From assembly GCA_964447525.1 (NCBI GenBank), contig CAYUSU010000039.1, positions 1-12,264 of the forward strand: a DNA stretch of 12,264 nucleotides, read 5' to 3'. Position 1 is the first letter of the stretch. The number at the start of each line of letters is the position of its first letter. Made by a program: the position numbers and the translations under genes. The notes below the pieces were generated by a model. The model saw only the letters and a program-made list of their open reading frames with translations. It had not been told where the DNA came from and did no database searches. Source of the DNA: JAFGDH01 sp964447525. GTDB lineage: Archaea > Aenigmatarchaeota > Aenigmatarchaeia > QMZP01 > QMZT01. Shown in pieces: positions 1 through 7,114 of the stretch.

Positions 1-1656
1 AAGACAGTGTTATATGGTTTCCTTGCTGGGGTCTTCTTAGTTCTGATGGCAAACACCACCTCACAAATAAGGTTAGTGTGGCTGATGATAGGAAGCTTCG
101 CGATGATATCGCTCATTCTGAACAAATATTCCAAGAGATTAATGATAGCACATCTATCATCGATCATATCATATTTCCTTTTGACGCAGGCCACCGTCAA
201 GCCTATGAGCATAACACATGTTGATATTGTAGTGAATTTTGCTGTCGTGTTTTTCTTCGTAATGAGATATGCAGTGGAAAAATATGATGTGATCAAGAAG
301 GAGTACCTCCCACTGGTCGTGCCGAGTGTTTTCGTATTTTTCGTGTTCGCGGCGCTGATATTTTCATACATAAACATTGATGCGGGTATATGGATGGGGG
401 AGAACATAGCAAGGATATCGAATCCGATATCATACGGCGTTATATCATCGACTGTCGCAGAATCCCAGACGGCGGGGGGTTTCATGTCCAGCACAATCTC
501 ATCTTTCGGAAACCAGAACGCGGTTGGGTTCTTTGGATTACCGAACTTTTTTGTATATTTTTCATTGATATATTTTTCTTTCATTGCGATAATCGTATTG
601 ATGTATGAATTCCTTTTCAGGGAAAGGAAACTGGAATTCATATTCATAATAGTGTTTTTCTTCATAATGATGCAGCTCGCGATCGGAGCGATAAGGTTAT
701 CTTTCCTTTTCGCTTTCCCTGTTGCGCTAACGGCAGGTTATTGTCTTTACAGAGGAAGCGAGTTCATCATAAGAAGGACAAAAAACCTGCGCGGAGACAA
801 GTTCAATTACATGAAAGTGGTGGTTGGTGTTTTCGTGGGTATTGTTCTGGTAACCGGTTATACTTCAGGATGGCTCATGGCAAACAACATAGGCTCTTCT
901 CTGGATGATTCATGGTACAATTCACTGACCTGGTTAAAGGACAATACCGCAAAGGACGCAGTTGTTCTGGAATGGTGGGACTACGGATGGTGGTTCCATT
1001 ACATAGGACAGAAGGTAACGCTTCTTGACGGAGGTTTCCATGGCCAGGTCCCGACACAGGACGTCGCCAAGTTCTACACGGAGCCTATATCCGACCGTTC
1101 ACTGAACTTCCTTAAACATTATAATGTCACGTATGTTATGGTGTCGCCGGATCTTATACCGAAGTTCGGTGCGATGTCAAAGATAGCCAACTGGGGAGCG
1201 AAGGTGGACGTCCTTCCCACGTTCACGCTGACGAACAATTACCAGGAAGGCAGCAAGACCCTTCTTGAATACTCTCTTGGCGGGGAAAAGATTCTTTTGG
1301 CATACAACACTGTTCAGGAGGCCAATTACACGGGAATGGCAAACATAACCGCGATGATAAAGTCCGGCATGGGGCAGGCATACATAAGTCATGTGGGAAT
1401 AGGAAACCAAGTCGTTCCGGTAGAAAAGCCGAATTCCATAGACGGGATGGCATACATGGCAGGAAATGCGGTCGTCTTTATACCCGGTCCCGTGAGGGAA
1501 TGCATGTTCGTGAGACTTTACCTGTTTGACGGCGCCGGACTGGAAGACATGTTCGGAAAGGTATATGACCAGCAGGGCATGAAGATATATGAAGTAAGGT
1601 ATGACAACTTCCCTGAGAACATAACTGGCGAGTTTGTCAATGCTGCTTATTTGTGA
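1..1656 (+). CDS. aglB: Oligosaccharyltransferase AglB/Stt3, C-terminal part (left edge cut)
   Basis: This enzyme moves a lipid-linked glycan from dolichyl phosphate to Asn in N-X-S/T sequons on the outer face of the membrane. The frame is open from base 1, so the gene starts upstream; the GTG at 7 is not a credible start. About 551 residues remain. The first 290 or so are hydrophobic multi-pass segments and the rest is a soluble domain. Family motifs are visible: TVAE (451-462) matches the SVSE/TIXE motif of external loop 5, and the WWDYGWW signature (973-993) is the sequon-binding WWDYG. A downstream DLIPKFGAM stretch resembles the archaeal DK motif. The N-terminal DxD catalytic motif lies outside the window. 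The gene ends one base before the stop of the convergent aglH-like gene, which acts at the start of the same pathway. Identity is very secure; the exact paralog is not known. Confidence 0.95.
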   Translation, partial: KTVLYGFLAGVFLVLMANTTSQIRLVWLMIGSFAMISLILNKYSKRLMIAHLSSIISYFLLTQATVKPMSITHVDIVVNFAVVFFFVMRYAVEKYDVIKKEYLPLVVPSVFVFFVFAALIFSYINIDAGIWMGENIARISNPISYGVISSTVAESQTAGGFMSSTISSFGNQNAVGFFGLPNFFVYFSLIYFSFIAIIVLMYEFLFRERKLEFIFIIVFFFIMMQLAIGAIRLSFLFAFPVALTAGYCLYRGSEFIIRRTKNLRGDKFNYMKVVVGVFVGIVLVTGYTSGWLMANNIGSSLDDSWYNSLTWLKDNTAKDAVVLEWWDYGWWFHYIGQKVTLLDGGFHGQVPTQDVAKFYTEPISDRSLNFLKHYNVTYVMVSPDLIPKFGAMSKIANWGAKVDVLPTFTLTNNYQEGSKTLLEYSLGGEKILLAYNTVQEANYTGMANITAMIKSGMGQAYISHVGIGNQVVPVEKPNSIDGMAYMAGNAVVFIPGPVRECMFVRLYLFDGAGLEDMFGKVYDQQGMKIYEVRYDNFPENITGEFVNAAYL

Positions 1657-1657
1657 A

Positions 1658-2668
1658 TTAAACAAAAGCGAACGCCAATACACATATGATAATTTCTAAC
1701 GAGAGCAATATCATGGTCACGCTTCGCTCCTTCATTGGCCTGATCTTCATTACCAGATGGGTCAAGGAATAAATTTTCTTATAGGGTGCCTTCAGATTTC
1801 CTTCTTTCGTGAGGTCACCCAGGCTCCTCGCAGAGAACTTCGATCTCATCTTCAGGAAACACTCTATTATCCACGGGATGAATATTATGATCCCGAATTT
1901 CTCAATGTTCCCGATTATCACGACGGACACGAAAGTCGCCCCTACCAGATATGTAAGAGAGTCCCCGGGAAGGAATTTCGCGGGGCACCAGTTCCATATC
2001 ATGAAAGCGAGCAAAGAGAAAGCGGCAGTGAAAGCTATTATTGATGCTTCTATCCTCCCAAAAAACAAGGAGTATATCCCAAGTGATAGTATGGATATGA
2101 AACCCAGCCCGGATTCCAGTCCGTTCATTCCTGCCAGCATGTTAGTCGCGTTACTGACCACAACAACAGCCATGGGAATCAAAAGCAGTGGGTAGATTAT
2201 ACCAAAGTCTATTGTTCCCAGCAAAGGAAGAGACATCTCCGAAACGCCCGCCTTCATGGCCATGAGCGGTATTGCTGCGGGAAGCGTGAGCAATGGTTTT
2301 TGCCATTGTTTGAGTCCTATTCGAAAATCCTTAAGTCCCTTGTTTTTGACGGGAATTTTTCGGATGTTTATGTCATCCAGAAACCCTATCATCGTTATTA
2401 TCAGTATCGCGCAATAAGCGGCAAGCATGTATGCGAGGTTTATTCCCATCGGCATTATGAATGAGTCGACTCCCATAAAAAAGAATCCTCCCAGAAGTAT
2501 TCCGCATATCACAAGTAAACCGGCCGATGTCGGAAGTAACGGTTTGGAAGGTTTTTGCTGGTCCTTTGCCGATATTCCTATTTTCGAAAAGAATTTTTTC
2601 ATGCCGGGTGTTATGAATAGAACAGTAAAAAATGATACCAAGATGCTTATCAAAATCGCGTATATCAT
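1658..2668 (-). CDS. aglH: GlcNAc-1-phosphate transferase, Alg7/AglH (MraY superfamily)
   Basis: A polytopic membrane protein of 336 residues, close to the usual family length. It should transfer a sugar-1-phosphate (GlcNAc-1-P in Alg7 and AglH) from UDP-sugar to dolichyl phosphate, the first step of N-glycan assembly. Visible signatures are the paired aspartates in GFLDD (95-99), the cytosolic NATNMLAGMNGLE block (173-185) that resembles eukaryotic and archaeal Alg7 more than bacterial MraY, and CPAKFLPGDS (228-237) with its conserved Asp236. An N-terminal segment with D36, K39-P40 and P46-T-S-A-G matches the family's nucleotide-side loop. Roughly ten hydrophobic segments are present. The ATG at 2668 is the first in frame and gives a normal N-terminal membrane helix; no clear Shine-Dalgarno sequence precedes it. 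It is tail to tail with aglB and divergent from the ATPase operon. The donor sugar cannot be read from the sequence. Confidence 0.92.
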   Translation of the reverse strand: MIYAILISILVSFFTVLFITPGMKKFFSKIGISAKDQQKPSKPLLPTSAGLLVICGILLGGFFFMGVDSFIMPMGINLAYMLAAYCAILIITMIGFLDDINIRKIPVKNKGLKDFRIGLKQWQKPLLTLPAAIPLMAMKAGVSEMSLPLLGTIDFGIIYPLLLIPMAVVVVSNATNMLAGMNGLESGLGFISILSLGIYSLFFGRIEASIIAFTAAFSLLAFMIWNWCPAKFLPGDSLTYLVGATFVSVVIIGNIEKFGIIIFIPWIIECFLKMRSKFSARSLGDLTKEGNLKAPYKKIYSLTHLVMKIRPMKERSVTMILLSLEIIICVLAFAFV

Positions 2669-2676
2669 AGGAACAC

Positions 2677-2696
2677 ATCATTCATTGTTGAATGAT
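2677..2696. repeat. Perfect inverted repeat in the aglH/ahaH divergent spacer
   Basis: ATCATTCA (2677-2684) and TGAATGAT (2689-2696) are exact reverse complements separated by TTGT. The repeat lies 8 bp upstream of the aglH start codon and abuts the TATA-like element of ahaH. It could be an operator acting on both promoters, or a hairpin in the aglH leader. The match is seen directly; the role is inferred. Confidence 0.6.
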
Positions 2697-2704
2697 TTTT
2701 ATTA
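2696..2704 (+). promoter_or_regulatory. TATA-like element for the ATPase operon
   Basis: TTTTTATTA begins 29 nt before the ahaH ATG. That is the spacing expected if transcription starts at or next to the start codon and the mRNA is leaderless. No Shine-Dalgarno sequence is present. The same 9-mer recurs 27 nt before atpA. Confidence 0.45.
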
Positions 2705-2710
2705 TTCAGC

Positions 2711-2718
2711 TATAAATT
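2711..2718 (-). promoter_or_regulatory. TATA-like element for aglH
   Basis: On the minus strand this reads AATTTATA, 43-50 nt upstream of the aglH ATG. It would place the transcript start near 2688-2692 with a leader of about 20 nt. On the plus strand it is too close to the ahaH ATG to serve as that gene's box. The spacer is AT-rich, so chance matches are likely. Confidence 0.35.
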
Positions 2719-2724
2719 ATTAGT

Positions 2725-3042
2725 ATGGACGATCTGGACGATTTCGTGAAAAGGGTGAAAAGGGCGGAGGCAAAAGCCGAAAGGGCAGTTGTCAGGGCGG
2801 AGACGAAGGGGAAGAAAATAATTGAGAAGGAAACAGAAAACGGCAGGAAAATGATAGAAGGAGTAAAAAGGGAATCTGTTCTGGCGGGCGAGAAGCTCAT
2901 TTCCAGAACCGAAAAAATGATAGAGCTTCGAAAGAAAGAGATGGAACAGAAAACCGAAGCGGAAATGGGAAAAATAACGAATTCTTTTGGTAAAAACAAG
3001 ACAAAGGCGATGGACGCCGTCATTGAAATTCTGTCAGATTAG
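2725..3042 (+). CDS. ahaH: A-type ATP synthase subunit H (peripheral stalk)
   Basis: A small, highly charged, almost wholly helical protein of 105 residues, rich in Lys, Glu and Arg. Repeated K/R-A-E spacing suggests a long coiled coil through residues 5-95. This matches subunit H (G in V-ATPases), which pairs with subunit E to form the peripheral stalk linking the A3B3 head to subunit I. Sequence conservation in this family is weak, so the call rests mainly on composition, length and position directly upstream of atpI, as in other archaeal H-I-K-E-C-F-A-B-D operons. The ATG at 2725 is the only reasonable start, since the next Met is residue 42. A 9-bp tandem duplication (GTGAAAAGG twice, about 2746-2763) encodes VKR-VKR. 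An 85-bp gap separates it from atpI. Confidence 0.85.
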   Translation: MDDLDDFVKRVKRAEAKAERAVVRAETKGKKIIEKETENGRKMIEGVKRESVLAGEKLISRTEKMIELRKKEMEQKTEAEMGKITNSFGKNKTKAMDAVIEILSD

Positions 3043-3053
3043 TATATTTAATT

Positions 3054-3082
3054 GACGACTTAATTATAAGAAACAAGTCGTC
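3054..3082. repeat. Inverted repeat (8-bp arms) in the ahaH-atpI gap
   Basis: GACGACTT (3054-3061) and AAGTCGTC (3075-3082) are exact reverse complements around a 13-nt AT-rich loop. The gap (3043-3127) also holds TATATTTA (3043-3050) and TTTAATTAATTTA (3091-3103). The repeat may form an mRNA hairpin between the first two operon genes, or be a protein-binding site at an internal promoter. There is no T-tract directly after it, so it does not look like a simple terminator. Confidence 0.55.
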
Positions 3083-3090
3083 TGTCGAAA

Positions 3091-3103
3091 TTTAATTAAT
3101 TTA
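3091..3103 (+). promoter_or_regulatory. Possible internal TATA element before atpI
   Basis: TTTAATTAATTTA ends 25 nt before the atpI ATG, a position fitting a near-leaderless internal start. The purine-rich AGGAAGGAAGGA (3103-3114) that follows is 13 nt from the ATG, rather far for a Shine-Dalgarno site. The assignment is weak because the gap is AT-rich. Confidence 0.3.
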
Positions 3104-3127
3104 GGAAGGAAGGAACAATAATTAATC

Positions 3128-4990
3128 ATGATATTCCCGGCGGAGATGGAAAGAGTTGAAATAGCGTTTCTATCCGAAGACAGGGATAATGTTCTGGAAA
3201 GCCTTCAAAAAGAAGGTGTAATGGAAATCAATGAAGCTGAGAATAGAAAACTTATACGTGACGTTGATGTTGAAACCGGACATATTTCTTCATTACACGT
3301 AAGATCAGAGAAAATCGTAAGGGATGTGAATATTCCGAAATCATTTCTGGATTCTATTCTCGGAATTGGTAGCGAAGGGGGGATGTCCATCGATAAAAAA
3401 CGAATGAAAGATACATTTGAAAACGCCGAAAAGACAATTGATTTTTTCGAGACGAACATCAATGTTTTCAATGAAGGAATAAAATCCAATGAGAAGGAAT
3501 TTTCAGAAATTTCCAGTCAACTGGAAACAATGAAATATGTGGAAGGGGTTGATGTTGATTTTTCCGATCTGAATTCACTGAAAAACGTATTTTATTTTTT
3601 CGGGAGAACCGAGAGGGGAAAGGAAGAATATCTTAAAAAATCTCTGAACAGGTTCCATGTTTTCAGGCATTATGTTACCAAAAACAAAAATTTGATCGTA
3701 TTCGTAATGGGAATTAACGATATAATGGAAGATATTAGAAAAGCCATGTTATCATCAGGTGTTGAAATATTTGAAATGTCGGGTTTCCATGGAAAAACCG
3801 GTGAAATTGCTAAAGGTTTGGAAGAGAGAACAACGGTTCTTGCCGAAGAGAAAGAAAGACTGGAAAAGAAGAAGGTGGATTTCATCGAACAATGGTTGCC
3901 TGAATTGAGAAAGACCAATTCTATCCTTAGGATATACAAAGAAAGGATGAAATCGCTCTCGTTGCTGAAACAGACCAATTATGTTTCATTCGTCAGCGGA
4001 TTCGCGCCAACGAAAAGAAAGGTTAACGTCATGAATGCCATAGACAGGGCAACCGGAGGAAGGTTGTTTATAGATTTTCAAAAGACCAAGGATGGCCCAA
4101 CGAAACTGGAAAATCCGAAATTAGTGAAAAGATTCGAAACTCTCACGAAAGGATTCGGTCTGCCCAAAAGCAATGAAATTGATCCGACATTCTTCATGTC
4201 GATTTTCTTTCCGGTGCTATTCGGCATAATGCTTTCCGACGTGTTCTACGGGGCAATCATGATTTGCATCGCTTTTGGTATAAGACTCTACACGAAAAAT
4301 GAAATAACGATGGATTTCTCCAGGATAATTGTATTGTGCGGGATATCTGCAATGACGTGGGGATTCCTTTTCGGGTCATTCCTGGGGAACTTTTTTGGTT
4401 TCAGCGGATTGTTATTATCACCAACGGGGAACCCTGTGAATATTCTTCTGCTGGCGTTAGGTGTGGGTATATTCCACATTAATCTTGGTTTCGTGCTTTC
4501 GATGATACAAAAAATTAAATCCCGCAAAAGCGTGGTTCAGGAAATATCATGGTTCCTGATAGAAATCGGGGGTGGGCTGCTTATCCTGAATTTATTCAAC
4601 GTTGTAACAGGCATTGTGTTATATCCTTCGATTGCGATCATGATTTTCGGTATTTTGATCAAGATAAGCGTACCGTCAAACACGATAGAAATAATGTCTT
4701 TCTTGGGAAATGTTCTTTCTTATGTGAGACTGGCTGCGATATGCCTGGCTACAGCGTATATAGCACTAACGGTGAATCACATAACATCAATAATTTTGCC
4801 GATATCATTCGCTTTTGCGGCAGTGTTTTTCGTTGCCGGGCATATTTTCAATTGCACCATCTCGTCGGTGGGTGCTTTCGTAAATTCATTGAGGTTACAG
4901 TACGTTGAATTTTTTTCCAGTTTTTTCAGCGGGGATGGAAGGATGTTCAGGCCCCTTAAATTGGATAGAGGAATAAAATTAATGGATTAG
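3128..4990 (+). CDS. atpI: A-type ATP synthase subunit I (a-subunit equivalent, membrane stator)
   Basis: This 620-residue protein has two halves. The first (about 1-345) is soluble, with charged helical stretches, and anchors the peripheral stalks. The second (about 353-600) has roughly seven or eight membrane segments that form the ion half-channels against the c-ring. The family block GNVLSYVRLAAICLA lies near 526-540; its Arg534 is the conserved essential arginine that faces the c-subunit carboxylate. The C-terminus has the usual QYVEFF...GR stretch. Length is at the short end of the family (620-700). The N-terminus MIFPAEMERVEIAFL matches family starts, which favours the ATG at 3128 over Met7. 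It ends 10 nt before atpK. Identity is secure. Confidence 0.96.
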   Translation: MIFPAEMERVEIAFLSEDRDNVLESLQKEGVMEINEAENRKLIRDVDVETGHISSLHVRSEKIVRDVNIPKSFLDSILGIGSEGGMSIDKKRMKDTFENAEKTIDFFETNINVFNEGIKSNEKEFSEISSQLETMKYVEGVDVDFSDLNSLKNVFYFFGRTERGKEEYLKKSLNRFHVFRHYVTKNKNLIVFVMGINDIMEDIRKAMLSSGVEIFEMSGFHGKTGEIAKGLEERTTVLAEEKERLEKKKVDFIEQWLPELRKTNSILRIYKERMKSLSLLKQTNYVSFVSGFAPTKRKVNVMNAIDRATGGRLFIDFQKTKDGPTKLENPKLVKRFETLTKGFGLPKSNEIDPTFFMSIFFPVLFGIMLSDVFYGAIMICIAFGIRLYTKNEITMDFSRIIVLCGISAMTWGFLFGSFLGNFFGFSGLLLSPTGNPVNILLLALGVGIFHINLGFVLSMIQKIKSRKSVVQEISWFLIEIGGGLLILNLFNVVTGIVLYPSIAIMIFGILIKISVPSNTIEIMSFLGNVLSYVRLAAICLATAYIALTVNHITSIILPISFAFAAVFFVAGHIFNCTISSVGAFVNSLRLQYVEFFSSFFSGDGRMFRPLKLDRGIKLMD

Positions 4991-4995
4991 GTGAT
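4989..4995 (+). promoter_or_regulatory. Canonical Shine-Dalgarno site of atpK
   Basis: AGGTGAT, fully complementary to the archaeal 16S rRNA 3' end, sits 5 nt before the atpK ATG and overlaps the atpI stop codon. It is the best ribosome binding site in the operon, fitting the many c-subunit copies needed per complex. Confidence 0.8.
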
Positions 4996-5000
4996 GTGAT

Positions 5001-5237
5001 ATGGCAATAGAGGGTCTTGTTGCGGTCGGGGCCGGGATAGCAATAGGTCTGGCCGCGTTGGGTTCTGCAATAGGACAGGGTAGGGCCGCTTCGGCTGCCA
5101 TAGGTGCGACCGCAGAAGACAGAAGTCTTTTCGGGAAATCTCTGGCGCTGGCTACACTAACGGAAACGCAGGCTATATACGGTTTCGTTATAGCTTTACT
5201 ACTGTTGTTGTACGGATTCGGTGTAATAGCAATTTAG
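5001..5237 (+). CDS. atpK: A-type ATP synthase subunit K (c-ring proteolipid)
   Basis: A 78-residue two-helix hairpin rich in Gly and Ala. Several copies form the rotor ring that carries ions past subunit I. Helix 1 runs about 4-35 and helix 2 about 45-78. Helix 2 contains the ion-binding Glu55 within T-E-T-Q-A-I-Y-G (54-61). Gln26 of helix 1, with Glu55, Thr56 and Gln57, makes the polar set that coordinates Na+ in studied A/V-type rings, so Na+ binding is possible; coupling cannot be decided from sequence alone. The usual Pro before the Glu (LPETQ) is Thr54 here. It is a single hairpin, not the duplicated four-helix form of eukaryotic V-ATPases. A strong AGGTGAT site precedes the ATG, and atpE follows 8 nt after the stop. 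Confidence 0.96.
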   Translation: MAIEGLVAVGAGIAIGLAALGSAIGQGRAASAAIGATAEDRSLFGKSLALATLTETQAIYGFVIALLLLLYGFGVIAI

Positions 5238-5245
5238 GATGGAAT

Positions 5246-5818
5246 ATGATTCCTGAAGAAGTGTTAAGAATATTGGAATTTATTGAAAGGGATAGTAGAA
5301 AAAAGACGAAAGAAATACTCAGAACCGCGAAACATGAATCAAAAAAGATCAGGTCTAATTTCGAAGAGATAAGCAATAAGGAAAGAAGCAGATTGATTAA
5401 GGAATATGAAAGAAAGGCCGATCAGATCAAAAGCAGTGCACTTTCGGAAGCTGAAATAAAAAACAAGTCAAGGATAAAGGAACTAAAATCTTCCACAGTG
5501 GACGAGATTAAAAGGGATGCAATTTCCAGGATCACCGGGAAGGGATATGACAAACTATTTTTTTCGTTGATGGACAGGTCAGTCCAGGAAATAGGCAAGA
5601 AAAATCTGGAAGTTTTCATACGAAAGGAAGACCTCGGTCTTGCGGAAAGTTACAGTAAAAAAACAGGCATTACCATCTCGATCAGTCCAATCAAAACATC
5701 CGGAGGGGTCATGATTAAATCCGGAAAGACAATATCGAATAATCTTTTAGATTCAATAATGGAAAGAAAAACTGAAAAAATAGATTATGAACTGAACGGT
5801 ATATTTTTCAGTGGATGA
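5246..5818 (+). CDS. atpE: A-type ATP synthase subunit E (peripheral stalk)
   Basis: A 190-residue protein with a long charged helix (about 5-100, rich in Lys, Glu and Ser) followed by a mixed alpha/beta C-terminal domain (about 105-190), the known two-part plan of subunit E. The C-terminal half carries the expected S-P-I-K-T-S-G-G-V turn. It pairs with subunit H to make the stators that hold the A3B3 head still. The start at 5246 follows an AGGATGG ribosome binding site; an ATG at 5239 is in another frame. The stop overlaps the atpC start by 4 nt (ATGA), so the two are probably translationally coupled. Length is normal for the family. Confidence 0.93.
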   Translation: MIPEEVLRILEFIERDSRKKTKEILRTAKHESKKIRSNFEEISNKERSRLIKEYERKADQIKSSALSEAEIKNKSRIKELKSSTVDEIKRDAISRITGKGYDKLFFSLMDRSVQEIGKKNLEVFIRKEDLGLAESYSKKTGITISISPIKTSGGVMIKSGKTISNNLLDSIMERKTEKIDYELNGIFFSG

Positions 5819-6804
5819 TTATGTTTGATTTCCTAAGGAATGAATACGCAGCAGCGAGGCTCAGGTCCATGAAGGGACATCTTCTGGAAGAAAATGAAAT
5901 GCGAAAACTCTCAAATTCGAAGTCCGTTTCCGAGATCATAAGTTATCTGGAAAAAACCGATTACGGCGAGACACTGCTCAATTTTTTTCAAAGTGATGTA
6001 TCAACGATAGAAAACGAGTTGGATAGATTTTATGTGAATTTATTGTACAAAATGTCCGGATTCTATCCAAAAAAATCAAGACACATATTCGAAATATTCA
6101 CAAAGGAATGGGAAACCAGAAACATAAAAATAATCCTGAAATCTGTCTTGACTGGCGAAGACATGAAAAAGTATATAATAAAAACGGAAGGGATTGACTG
6201 GGATTCGCTCTCTAAAATAAACGATATTAACGGGATAATAGAATTTTTTTCATCCAAAAACATTTACGGGGATTTGGTAAAGTCCATAGGACTGGAAGAG
6301 AAATTCGGTCTTTTTGTTTTTGATTTCTATCTCGATAAGGAATATTCCGATCACTGCAAAAAAATAGCAGGCGTTGGGATGCTCAACGAAATAATCAAAC
6401 TGAAGAACGATGTAATTAATATTAGAAACGTGATCAGGGGATTATCGAATGAGAAGAACCTGGAAGAATTCATAATATTTCCTACAAACGTACCAAAGGA
6501 TTTTTTCGGTGTAAAACAAAGAAGCGTTCTATTCGAAAGAATGAAAAGAATTGGTATTTTCGATATCGGGGATCCTTCGGTTCTCGAAAATAATTTTATG
6601 ATGGAATCGGTGTTCCGGGAAAAAATGATATCTGTATCAAAAAGATTCCTCATGGAAGATCCGTTCGGTCCGGGTCTATTGTTTTATGTTATTCTTAAAA
6701 AGGAAGATGAAATAAACAAAATAAAAACGATTTTAAAGTTCGTGAAGGATGATCTTCCGGGGGACGAACTGGAAAGGATATTATATCCGAAGGTGCTAAA
6801 ATGA
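5815..6804 (+). CDS. atpC: A-type ATP synthase subunit C (V-ATPase d homolog)
   Basis: A soluble 329-residue, mostly helical protein that caps the c-ring and seats the central shaft (D and F). The N-terminal Y-A-A-A-R-L-R-S-M-K-G-H-L-L pattern (about 11-24) is the characteristic opening of archaeal subunit C and eukaryotic subunit d. It is somewhat shorter than many homologs (350-380). Two starts are possible: ATG 5815, which overlaps the atpE stop as ATGA, and ATG 5821 two codons later. The overlap favours the first, but the protein differs by only two residues. Its end overlaps the atpF start by 4 nt. Identity rests on this motif plus operon position and is secure. Confidence 0.93.
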   Translation: MIMFDFLRNEYAAARLRSMKGHLLEENEMRKLSNSKSVSEIISYLEKTDYGETLLNFFQSDVSTIENELDRFYVNLLYKMSGFYPKKSRHIFEIFTKEWETRNIKIILKSVLTGEDMKKYIIKTEGIDWDSLSKINDINGIIEFFSSKNIYGDLVKSIGLEEKFGLFVFDFYLDKEYSDHCKKIAGVGMLNEIIKLKNDVINIRNVIRGLSNEKNLEEFIIFPTNVPKDFFGVKQRSVLFERMKRIGIFDIGDPSVLENNFMMESVFREKMISVSKRFLMEDPFGPGLLFYVILKKEDEINKIKTILKFVKDDLPGDELERILYPKVLK

Positions 6805-7076
6805 TTGCGGTTGTGGGGGACAGGGAAACCGTAACTGGTTTCAAACTGGCGGGAATCAGGGATTGTTATGAAGCGAATGGCGATAATCTGAAAAATTTGA
6901 TGGATGAGCTGAAAGACAAGAAGGTAATAATAATCAATGAAAAGTTATACAAAATTATCGAGGACAGTTATCCTGGAAAAATATTCATACAGGTACCAGA
7001 CAAAAACGGGGCGATCGGTACGGATGATATCAAAAAAATGATAAGAGTGATTGCGGGAAGAAACCTGGATATCTGA
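6801..7076 (+). CDS. atpF: A-type ATP synthase subunit F (central shaft)
   Basis: A 91-residue protein with the typical opening M-I-A-V-V-G-D-R-E-T-V-T-G-F-K-L-A-G (1-18), the Rossmann-like first strand and loop of subunit F. A second strand (V-I-I-I-N, about 40-44) and a C-terminal helix follow, as in known structures. Subunit F binds subunit D in the rotating shaft and affects catalysis. Length is at the short end of the family (about 95-105). AGGTG lies close before the ATG, which overlaps the atpC stop. A 38-nt gap, unusual in this operon, separates it from atpA. Confidence 0.94.
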   Translation: MIAVVGDRETVTGFKLAGIRDCYEANGDNLKNLMDELKDKKVIIINEKLYKIIEDSYPGKIFIQVPDKNGAIGTDDIKKMIRVIAGRNLDI

Positions 7077-7087
7077 AACTGTATTTC

Positions 7088-7096
7088 TTTTTATTA
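7088..7096 (+). promoter_or_regulatory. Possible internal promoter element before atpA
   Basis: TTTTTATTA begins 27 nt before the atpA ATG, in one of only two sizeable gaps of the operon. The same 9-mer stands 29 nt before ahaH. No Shine-Dalgarno site precedes atpA, which fits a leaderless internal transcript for atpA-atpB-atpD. The element is seen; promoter activity is inferred. Confidence 0.4.
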
Positions 7097-7114
7097 CAAA
7101 TTCACAAAGATTAA

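Noticed and set aside
1177..1683. 168-codon open frame on the minus strand opposite aglB
   Set aside because: It lies almost entirely opposite the conserved soluble domain of aglB, with no domain or signal of its own; a chance frame.
1809..2195. 128-codon plus-strand frame opposite the aglH-like gene
   Set aside because: Opposite a real membrane protein gene, with low-complexity content and no homology that I recognise.
2746..2763. Tandem 9-bp repeat GTGAAAAGG in ahaH
   Set aside because: It encodes heptad-like VKR-VKR of a coiled coil and is only two units long; not a repeat element in its own right.
2706..3023. 105-codon minus-strand frame opposite ahaH, hydrophobic and Ser/Phe-rich
   Set aside because: This composition is what the reverse strand of a Lys/Glu-rich coiled-coil gene gives; the plus-strand frame fits the operon.
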